From assembly GCA_040222275.1 (NCBI GenBank), contig JAVKDJ010000077.1, positions 62,001 to 126,000 of the forward strand: 64,000 bases of DNA. The letters are read 5' to 3'. The notes beneath the pieces were generated by a model, which made no database searches, was not told the DNA's origin, and worked only from the letters and a program-made list of their open reading frames with translations. A program made the position numbers and the translations under genes. The stretch comes from CAXBNB01 sp040222275. GTDB taxonomy: Bacteria > Bacteroidota > Bacteroidia > Cytophagales > Cyclobacteriaceae. Below, piece after piece: positions 51,401-63,400 of the stretch. How positions within the stretch are numbered: the stretch's first letter is position 1; each line of letters begins with the position of its first letter.

Positions 51401-54400
51401 GTACGATTGTTAGAATAGAAGACCTGCCAGCTGGCACATATACAAACATTAGCATCACCGGAGTGGTTTCTGGTTGTCAGTCCAACCCCATTGCATCCGT
51501 TGTACTCAATCCACCAGATATAGTTTTGGGCACGGTCGTAGATCCAACAACCTGTTCAGGTTCTGATGGAAGTATAGAAATTAAAGGCCTGGCGGCATCT
51601 ACACTTTATGACCTGAATTATGACATAGATGGTGTGACTGCAGGTACAACAACCATTACATCAGATACCAGTGGCAACTATGTTATTGGTGGTCTGATGG
51701 AAGGTTCCTACACACAAATAGATGTGACCAACAACGGCTGTGTATCCAATGCACTATCAGCCACCCTGAGTGATCCAACGCCTCCGATGATCTCATTGGG
51801 CACAGTGGCTGATGCAAGCACATGTGGAGGTTCGGATGGCAGCATTCAGCTGACTGGCTTGTCCGCCAATACTACTTATTCGGTAAACTATTTCAATCCT
51901 GCTGCAAACACATCCACCATCACTTCCAACGGTAGTGGCAACCTGCAGATCAGCGGCCTTGATGCCGGAACTTATACTAATATCAGTGCAACCATTACCA
52001 ACTGCCAATCCAATCAGATTCCCAGCGTTACCATAAATGATCCTGTTTTACCAACAATAACCCTGGGTGCCGACCCAACAGTTTGCGCCGGTTCTACAAC
52101 GGCCTCTTATACATACTCTGCAACAAGTGGTGGGGCAAATCAGTACTCTATAGATTTTGATGTAGCTGCTGAAGCAGAAGGGTTTGTTGATGTCACGAAT
52201 GTTACATTGCCATCAAGTCCTATTAGCATTGCCATACCAATGGCAGCTGCGCCCAATACTTATAACGCGGTGCTAACCGTTTCCAACACCAACACCCTTT
52301 GTACAAGTACTGGTAATGCGTTCACGGTTACTGTGAACAGTTACCCCACCAGGCCCACAATTAATTCACTCATTACCAACGATGATACACCAATTGTAAC
52401 GGGTACAGCTGACCCAGGTAGCACTATTGAAGTGGTAGTAGGAGGTGCTACTTACAGCCTCACTGCTGACGGAAGTGGCGATTGGAACGTAAATACAGAA
52501 TCAGCAAGTCCATCGAGTGGTTCTTTTACCCCATTGACGGAGGGCAGTCATGAAGTAGTGGCGTCTGCCAGCAACGCGGGATGTTTCATATCCGATAATA
52601 CCACAGATGAAATAACAGTTGATCAAACTGATCCCGGAGTACCAACTGTAGAGAGTCAAACCACGAATGATACTACTCCGGTATTGACAGGTATGGCTGA
52701 CCCTGGAAGCACCGTAACGATTGAAGTAGCGGGTGCCACTTATGTGGTGGTTGCCGATGGTAGCGGCGATTGGAGTGTAGATACCGGGGCGGTTTCCCCG
52801 GATAGTGGTACATTCAGCCCAAATACCAATGGAACCAATGAGGTAGTGGTTACAAGCACAGATGCTGCCGGCAATAGTTCTGTTGATGTATCAACTGGAG
52901 AGCTGGTATTGGATACCATAGCACCCGAAGTGCCTACTATTAATCCTCTGGTAACCAACGACACTACGCCGGTAATAACGGGGACAGCCGAACCAGGTAG
53001 CACAGTGTCAGTGGTGGTGGGATGGGCTACTTATGAAGTAGTAGCTGATGGTAGCGGCAACTGGAGTGTAGATACAGAAAACGATACACCTGCATCCGGG
53101 ACTTTTATACCCTTGCAGGAAGGACAAAATGAAATACAAGCCACCAGCACTGATGAAGCAGGGAATAGTACCGACGATACTACCACCAATGAGGTAACTG
53201 TTGATACTGTTCCACCAACAGCGCCAACGGTTTCAGATCAGGCTACCAGCGACACCACCCCGGTAATTACAGGCACAACAGGCACTGGGGCCGCTCTTGA
53301 GGCAGGTGCAATTTTGGAAGTAACGGTGAATGGGGCTACCTACAATGTAGTACCGGATGCTTCAGGTAACTGGAGTGTGGATACTGGTGCCGTAAGTCCC
53401 GACAGTGGCACACTTGGTGCTTTTGTAGCTGAAAATACCTATCAGGTAGTAGCTGTGGTGACAGATGAGGCGGGCAATACAGCAACAGATTCCAATACGG
53501 ATGAATTGGTCATATTGATTGCTGAAATATGCGACAATGGTATAGACGATGATGGCGATGGGTTGATTGATTGCTACGATCCCGATTGCTATGGTATTGG
53601 CAATTGTGCCGACTTTTTCTATGGACAAAACACACCGACATGTTTTAACCCACCGGCAGTGCTACCGGAGTTTACGCTGGAAAAAATATACATGACTGAT
53701 AGTGCCAATTATGGTTTTGATCAGCGCTCTGGTGTGATGATCGGTGATATTGACAATGATGGCATTTCAGAGCTTGTGACAAAAGATAGAAGTACAGGAA
53801 AAATACTGATCTTCAATGGTATCAATGGTACAATAAAGCAGGTGATCAATGAAGGAACCAGCACCCATCAGTTTAGTATGGTCGCACTTGGAGACGTTGA
53901 CAGTGATGGGGATGGTGATATTTTCGTAGTAGAAGGCAATAACTCAAGCGCGGATGTGGCCAGGTACGAATATGATCCGGCAGCCGGACTCACAAACAAC
54001 AATGGAGCGCTATGGTCAACAACCCTGGTAGGAACAAGGATCAATTACGCATCTCCCCAACTGGCAGACTTCAATGAGGACGGGTCGCCTGAGGTATATG
54101 TTGGGGCCAATGTCATCAATGTTGAAACAGGAGCCCTAATTGCCCAGGACAACACAATCAATAGTGGTCGTTTGAATTCAACGGGAAATAATGGGGACAG
54201 GCTACCCCTTGCTTATAATATTTTCAATGATGGAGATGCCAATCCAGCTGGTGGAAACTTTGGCCCTGAGGCTGACGGGCTTGAATTTATAGCTGGCAAC
54301 CAGGTTTATTTTGTTGATTTTGGGACCAATTCTTTCACGTTGGCAGCTGAAATTACAGGTGCCAACCTGGGTGACGGACTCGTCTCCCTCGGGGATTTGG

Positions 54401-57400
54401 ACAATGACAATCAGGCTGAAATCATTGTAACATCCGAAGGATATCTGTATGCATGGAACCCCAGAACTGAAACCCAGGTAGGATCAACCTATGACATACC
54501 AAGTACCAGCTCGGGAGGAAAAGCCAATGTGGGAGATTTTGATAATGATGGCATTGTGGATATCGGCTTTGCCGGGAGCAATAGGTATATCGTATTAGAA
54601 TACGATCAGGGCACCAACTCTTTTGGGGTGAAATGGCAAAAAACCGGCCTTGATGATGGCTCTCAACGCACCGGAAGTACGCTGTATGATTTTGAGGGTG
54701 ATGGAATAGCCGAAGTGGTATATAGCGAAGAGGCTTATCTGTTTATTCTAAGTGGGCTGGATGGTACAGAATTGGCCAGGGTAGAATCCCTGGCAGGTAC
54801 GAGGATCGAATACCCGCTTGTGGCTGATATCAATGATGATGGCCAGGCAGAAATTATTGTCACTGCACAAGAGGCCAATGGCCCTGGAGATAGCGGTGAA
54901 AATGATTTTGTGGCGGTTTACAAATCAGCCAATACATCCTGGGTGGCCGCTCGCGAGGTTTGGAACCAACACGGATATCATGTGACCAATGTGAACGACG
55001 ACCTCACTATTCCTCAGTTTCAACAGGATATTTTTCACCCCCAGTTTGGTGGTTCTCTCAATGGATTCTTAGTACAAACCACCTATGTGGACGAAACCGG
55101 CGCGCCAACTTATGCTACACCTGATCTTGTGGTGACCACTGCTAGCGTCAACCAAAATTGCGGTTCTACGAACAATGGCATTGACATTTCAGTTACAGTG
55201 CAAAATCAGGGAGACTGGAAGTCCCCCGCTAAAACACCAGTGACCATATATGATGCCGATCCCTATGCAGGTACAGCCAATGTGATAGACACTTTGCATA
55301 TCCCTATAAATTTGAATGTGGGCGTAATCCGAACCATGACCACTACGGTTGCTGACAATGGTCAGGATTTTACACTCTATGTATTGGTGAACCACAACCC
55401 CTACGAATCGGGTACTACGAACCCAATAGCAACCCCTTTGTCAGCTGGTGAGACCAATACCTCTGTAAACGAGTGCGATTATACCAACAACAGCTTTAGC
55501 CAGGCCATCACGAACTGTAACTCAGAACCTACAATTACAGATGTGAATGTCAATGTAAATGAAGACAATACCTATACTTTTTCTGATACCGACTTTAGCG
55601 CCGTGTTTACCGATACCGATGGAGAAACTATTGATAGAATTCAAATCACATCTTTGCCATTGGCCAGTGAGGGCATCCTGTATTTAAGCGGGGTAGCCGT
55701 TACTGCATTAGATGAAATAGCATTTGCTGACCTGGGCAATATAACCTTTGAACCTGTTCAGGATTTCAACGGCCTGGTAACTTTCGGTTGGAACGCCCAT
55801 GACGGTACAGAATATGCTTTAGCAGGTGCTAATATCAATATTACAGTTGATCCGGTTAACGACAACCCAACCTTTACACTCGATGCAGACAATTCCGGGG
55901 GTGGGGCAGATGATGGGGGCTTTGAAACCTCCTTTACCGAAGGGGGTACGGCCATAGCAATTGCTGATTTAGACGCATCTCTGGAAGATGTGGATGATAC
56001 ACAAATGGCATCAGTGACAATACAGACTGGTGGTGTGCTGGATCCGGCTTCTGAAGAAATAGAAATTGGAGGGGTCACTTTCCCCTTAGATGCAGATTTG
56101 AGCACAACTGCTACCGTTGGCGGTACCACTTTCCTTATCGACTATAACAGTGGTACGGGGTTGTTTACCATTACCAACAACGCCGGGGGCGACTTTGACC
56201 TTGCTGACGCCAATTCGTTGATAAACGGCATCACATACCTGCATTCAGACAATGACAACCCATCGGCAGGAGACAGGACTTTATCATTCACCGCAAATGA
56301 TGGGGATGGAAATTCAAACACCGTAGTTTCTACCATCACCGTAGTGGCTCAAAATGACAACCCTGTTGCTGTGGATGACCTCAACAACTCAGTGGAGGAA
56401 GATGGCACATTAAATATAAATCTGATCACATCGAACGACACGGATGTAGATGGTACCATTGATCCTTCTACTATTATTTTAATCGATCCTACAAACGCCA
56501 GCAATACCGCAGCAGTAGGAGTGCCCCTGACAGTAGCTGGTGTTGGTACCTATACGGCAGATGCAAGTGGCAATGTTACTTTTACGGCTGCTTCTGGCTA
56601 TTCCGGAAATGCTGATGTATTCTATACGGTAGAAGACAATGGTGGGGCTTTGTCCAATCAGGGAAATATTGGTATAGAGGTGTTTGCCCGACCGACCATT
56701 ACCCTTGGAGCGAACCCATCCGTTTGTGAAGGTTCAACAAATGCAACTTTAACTTTTAGTGCCACCACAGGTGGAGCAGACGAATACAGCATAGACTATA
56801 CCGATGCATCATTTACTGACGTGGTGAATGCCGCCATACCGATCAGCCCGTTTACCTTGTCAATTCCCGGAGGGACTACAGAAGGTGTGTACAATGCAAC
56901 TTTGACGGTAAGGAACAGTACCAATGGAGTGGTGAGTGACAATTACCCCATCACAATCACCATTAAAGATACACCTTCAATTGCAGCTACGCCGACCAAT
57001 CCTAATACCTGCTCTGGTACCGATGGCAGCATTGCCATTTCAGGCGTAAAAAACTCCACCACCTACAGCGTGTCTTACACTAAGGGAGGGACTACCGTCA
57101 ATACCTCTATCACATCAGGGGGATCTGGGAATAGTCTGACCATTTCAGGCCTTTCAGCGGGCACATACACTAATATTTTGGTATCAGCTGGAGGCTGTCC
57201 TTCCAATAGCATCGCCTCTGTTGAACTTTCAGACCCTACACCAGCCAGTATTTCGTTGGTAGCACAATCTAACCCGTCCACTTGTAACGGGGCAAATGGA
57301 ACCATAACATTGGCAGGAATGGAAGTGAGCGTAAACTATACCCTCAACTATCAGAAAAATGGATCGGCAGTATCGGTAAGCATAATGTCTGATGGCAGTG

Positions 57401-60400
57401 GCAATTATACCATTTCAGGGTTGACTTCCGGTACATACGAAAACTTTTCAGTAGTCCGGTTGGGATGCACTTCCAATACGGTTCCTGGCCCGGTCGTGTT
57501 GAGTGATCCTGCCGGTCCTACTATTGTGTATGACAGTGACCAGGATCCTGCTTCCTGCTCTTCAACTGATGGGTTTATCATTCTGAGCAGTTTAACTGCA
57601 GGAAGGGATTATGTATATTCCTATACCAAGAATTCTGTGACCACAACCGGAACCCTGACTTCTGACGCAATGGGCAAGATAAAAATTGACAATTTGCCCG
57701 CAGGCAGTTATTCGAGTGTGTTTGTAGATGATGCCATCACAGGTTGCCAGTCCAATGTAATAGCCAGCATAGTATTGAACCCGCCTGATATCGTATTGGG
57801 AACGGTGCAGAATGCTACCACCTGCTCAGGGACGGAAGGTTCGATTCAAATCACAAGCCTAGCAGCCAATACCCAATATTTATTGGACTATACGGTTGAT
57901 GCTGTACCCGTGGCATCAGCAACCATTACGGCCAATGCCAGTGGAGCCTATGTGATCAGCGGATTGGGTGCAGGCAGCCATACCGATATTAGGTTTACCA
58001 ACAATGGTTGCGTTACCAATTCATTGAGTACTACGATTACCGAGCCTACACCAGCCACTATCGTACAGGGAACGGTTACAAACCCCACCACATGCGGTGG
58101 AACAGACGGGATTATCCAAATAACGGGACTTGCAACAAGTGCTACTTATACGGTAGATTATCTGGATGATGCCGTTCCGGTAAGTGTCAATTTGGGGTCA
58201 AATGGGGCTGGCGTACTTGACATAGGTGGTTTGAACGCTGGAAACTACACCAATATAACCGTCACCAAAGATAATTGCCAGTCCAACGCAATTGCGGGTG
58301 TTACCTTAAATGACCCGGTTTCGCCAGCCATTACTTTAGGCGCAAATCCCGAAGAGTGTGCCGGGACTTCCAGCACCACTATTGCTTTTACAGTAGATTC
58401 AGGTAGCCCAAATCGCTATAGTATAGATTTTGACGCAGCGGCCAATACTGCTGGTTTTGTAGATGTATCTGATGCTGCCCTTCCCTCTGGAAGTATCAAC
58501 ATAGCCATAGGTTCGGGTGTGGCTGCTACTTATAATGCCTCTTTGACAGTAACTGATAATACAACCGGGTGTGAAAGTGTGGTTTACCCAATTACCATCA
58601 CAATTCAAGCAAATCCCACAATAACACTCGGGGCTAATCCGGAAGCCTGTCGGGGTGATCTTTCTACCAGCCTTACCTACTCTGCCACCAGTGGTAGTCC
58701 GGATAGGTACACCATAGACTTTAATGCTGCGGCAGAAGCTCAGGGATTTGTTGATGTAGTCAATAGTAGTTTAGGAGCTAGCCCAATTGTCATTGATGTT
58801 CCTGTGGCAGTTGCTGTTGGAAACTATAATGCTGTTCTTAAGGTTATCAACTCATCAACTGGGTGCGAGAGTACCAATACTGGATTTCAGATTGTAATAA
58901 ACCAGAAGCCAACCATTACCCTGGGTGCAAACCCCGAAGTATGCCAGGGGGAAACTAGTGCCGCACTGACCTATTCGGCCACCACAGCCAGCCCGGATCA
59001 GTACAGCATTTCTTTTAGTGCAGCCGCCAAAGGCGCTGGCTTTGTGGACGTATCTGCTACCAACCTTCCGGTTGGACAGATTGATATTACGGTACCCGGG
59101 GCTGTTGCCTCCGGCAATTACAATGCAACAGTGAATGTCATCAACAGTACTACCGGATGTATCAGCGATAGTAAATCAATTATTGTAATTGTAAATCCTA
59201 CTCCCGATATAACCCTTGGTGGTAATATTGAAGTTTGTGCAGGGACAACCAGTGAGAACCTTTCATACTCATCGTTGAGCGGTGGGGCAGATCAATACAG
59301 TATAGATTTTGAAGGGACAGCTGAGGGCGAGGGATTTACAGATGTTGTAAACGCTTCACTTCCTTCCAGTCCTATTGTGGTCACCATTCCTTCAGGTGCG
59401 TCAATGGGAACTTACAACGCCAGTCTGATAGTGACTAATAGCTCTACAGGATGTATAAGCACTTCAAAGGCATTTACAGTTACCATCAATGACAACCCAA
59501 CTTTCACTCTGGGGGCTAACCCCGAGGTTTGCAAAGGGGAGACCGCTGTGGATTTAAGTTTTACTACCTCTGCTGGTAGCCCTGACAGGTACACCATAAA
59601 CTTCAATTCTGTAGCCGAAGGACAAGGGTTTGTAGATGTGGTAGATCAGGCCCTTGGTGCCAGTCCCATCAGCATTGTGGTGCCAGCTGCAGCAGCTGTG
59701 AATGTGTACAATGCGACCATTACCTTCAACAACAGCACTACCGGATGTTCAAGTAGCGCCTCGGCATTTACGTTAAAGGTGAATGCCAACCCAACGCTTT
59801 CTATTGGTGCCGATCCTGAATTTTGCGAAGGGGAAACCTCGGGAAATATTCCATATTCTGCCACTACTGGTTCTCCTGACCTTTATTCCATAGATTTTGC
59901 AGATGCCGGGTTTACAGATATAGTGGATCAGCCCATTACACCCGGTCAATTGGCTTTTGCTATCCCCGGAGCTACGACGGATGGAAGTTATGCTGCTACA
60001 GTTACTGTTAAAAATTCAACAACAGGCTGTGAAAGTGCCGGCAAGGCTTTTAATGTCATTATTAAGAATACACCAGTTATCGGATCCAGCGATTCAGGGC
60101 CTTCTACTTGTTCGGGTACCGATGGAAGTATTACCCTAACAGGGCTCAGTGATGCGGTGACATATACTTTGTCATACAACCGGGATGGGTCACCGGTATC
60201 CACAACTGTTACACCTTCTGGTGGTGATATAGTGATTTCAAATCTTCCAGCTGGTAGTTATACAGATATAAAAGTGACAGAAGATGGCTGTGACAGCAAT
60301 ACAATTAATATTACGCTCAACGACCCTGCCACGGCTTCCATTTCATCCCCAGTTATAACACACCCCAACAGTTGTGGAGGAAATGATGGTAACATTACCA

Positions 60401-63400
60401 TTGACACTGGTATTCCCTCTGCCATAACTTACACCGTTGACTACCTATTCAACAGTGCACCGGTTTCCAGAAGCATCAGCTCAGATGGTGCAGGTGAATT
60501 GGTTATTGGCACTTTGGAGGCAGGTCAATATGAGAACATTGAGGTATCCGCCAATTCATGCGAATCAAATGTGCTTTCTGGTCCTTTTAACCTGACGGAC
60601 CCGACCGCTCCCACTATATCATTTAGCAATAGTACAAATACCCAGCCTGCGACATGCGGGGCAGGAGGTGATGGTGTGATCGTATTATTTGGAACGGATA
60701 ACAATACGAGCTATGATTACCAATATACCTATAAAGGATCGACAGTCACCGGAACCCTTACTTCGGAAAATGTTGGAAACCAGCTGAGAATTACGGGGTT
60801 AAATGCAGGCACTTACACCGATATTTCGGTAACAATTGCCTCATGCCAATCCAATACTTTGCCCAGCATAATATTAAACCCACCAGATATATCTTTGGGC
60901 ACTACAACCGACCCCACCACTTGTGGCGGTACTGAGGGGTCTATTCAAATAGTGGGATTTGCTGCCAGCACTACGTATGCCCTTACTTACGAGTTGGATG
61001 GAACACCAGTGAATGCCGGCAATGTTATTTCTGATTCCAACGGTGAATATGTAATCAGCAACCTGGCTGCAGGTGCCTATACCAACATCATTGCAGAAAA
61101 CAATGGATGTCCGACCAGCCCACCTTTATCGGCTACCCTTACTGACCCGGCAGCTCCGGTTATCACCGAAGGTACCCATGTCAACCCTACCACATGTGGA
61201 GGAAACCAGGGTATTGTTCAAATGGCATCATTGAATGCATCCACCGCCTATATGGTGAGTTACACCATTGATGGAACGACCACAACAGCTTCAAAAACAT
61301 CAAATGGCTCAGGAGTAATAAATATCACCGGGTTGGGTGCAGGTAGTTATACTAATGTAACTGCAAGTTTAAACAACTGCGAATCGAATGCATTGGCAGT
61401 GACTTTATCAGACCCGGCAAAGCCGGCCTTTACCATTGCCAATACTACTCCTGAGGTATGCGAAGGTACCCTGAGCACTACCTTGTCCTACACAGTTACC
61501 TCAGGAAGTGCAGATACTTATAGCATAACTTTTGATGGAACAGCTACCGCTCAGGGCTTTGTGGCAGTAACCGATGCTACCTTGAGTGGAGGGAATATCA
61601 CATTGGAAATACCTGATGGTGCATCACCAAATTCCTATAGTGCATTTGTTCGAGTGAAAAACACCAGCACGGGTTGTGAAAGCTCAGCTGTAAATGTTTC
61701 TTTGTTGATTAACACTGAACCAATAATCACATTAAGCAGCATACCCGAAATTTGTTTGGGAGAAACTACGGCCCTTCTCAGCTATTCTGACGAAACATCA
61801 GGTACAGATCTTTATGATATTACTTTTGATGCAGATGCAGGAGGCGCAGGTTTTATAAGCGTATTCGGACAAGACCTTACGGCGGCCAATCCGATATCAA
61901 TTACTGTTCCAGGCACGGCCACCCCTGGGACGTACAATGCCATTGTGAATGTAGAAAATTCGGCAAACGGTTGTGTTAGCCAGGGATACCCCATCAGTAT
62001 TGTAATCAATGACAATCCTGACATTACCCTGGGTACAAACCCTGAAGTTTGCGCAGGAGAAACCTCTGCATCAATAAGCTATTCAGCTACAGCTAATAGC
62101 CCTGATCAATACACCATTGATTATGATGTGACCGCTGAAGGACAGGGTTTTGTAGATGTGGCTACTACGACACTACCGGTAAGTCCTATTGGCCTGATTG
62201 TGCCGGCAGGTGCTGTTCCTGGTATCTATAATGCCAACCTGATTGTTTCAAACAGTTCTACGGGTTGTGAAAGTACAACCAAAGCATTTACTGTCACCAT
62301 ACATGCATACCCTTCTGTACCTACGGTGGATTTCCAGGTTACCAATAATCCAACACCGGTGATTACTGGAGATGCCGATAATGGTACCAATGTGACCATC
62401 ATAGTGGGAGGGGCTACCTATACTCAGGTGGCTGGGGCCTCTGGCTGGTCTGTCGATACCGGTTCGGACACACCGGACAGTGGTACTTTTTCACCCAATA
62501 CAAATGGAACCAACGAGGTTCAGGTATCCAGCGAACTCAACGGTTGTTCAGTAAATGATAGCTCATCCGATGAAATTATTATTGATACCACATCTCCCGC
62601 CATACCTACCGTAGACAGTCAGGTGACAAACAATACCAACCCAACTTTAACAGGTAAAGCGGAAGCGGGCTCGACAGTTACAGTAGAAGTTGGAACTGCA
62701 ACTTTTATCGTTACTGCCAATGCAAGTGGCAATTGGAGTGTTGATACCAATGTGGTTCCCAATAGCGGCACATTCACTCCTGATGTAAACGGGGCTAATG
62801 AGGTAGTTGTCACCAGTACCGATAATGCAGGTAACAGCAGTTCTGATGTCACAAACCTTGAATTGGTAATAGACACAACACCCCCTAATGCGCCTACAGT
62901 GGCCAACCAGGTAACCAACGATACAACACCGGTAATTGCCGGTACAGCCGAGCCAGGCAGTACAGTGACGATTGTGGTGGCTGGTGCTACTTACATAACC
63001 ACCGCCAATGCTGGTGGAAATTGGAGCATAGACACAGAACTGGTTGCACCTAATAGTGGTACGTTTGCACCAAATGTAAATGGAGCAAATGAAGTAGCGG
63101 TGACCAGTACCGATGAAGCCGGAAACAGTACAAATGATATAACAAACCTTGAATTGGTTATTGATACCACACCTCCTAATGTACCTACAGTGGTTAGTCA
63201 GGTTACCAATGACCCAACCCCGGAACTAAGTGGTAAGGCAGAAGCTAACTCCACAGTTACTGTGGTAGTAGGAGGGGCTACCTTTACTACCACAGCAGAT
63301 GGACTTGGTGATTGGACAATTGACACAGGATTGGATACACCGGTTTCGGGAACTTTTAACCCCAATGTCAATGGTACCAATGAAGTAACAGTGACCAGCA

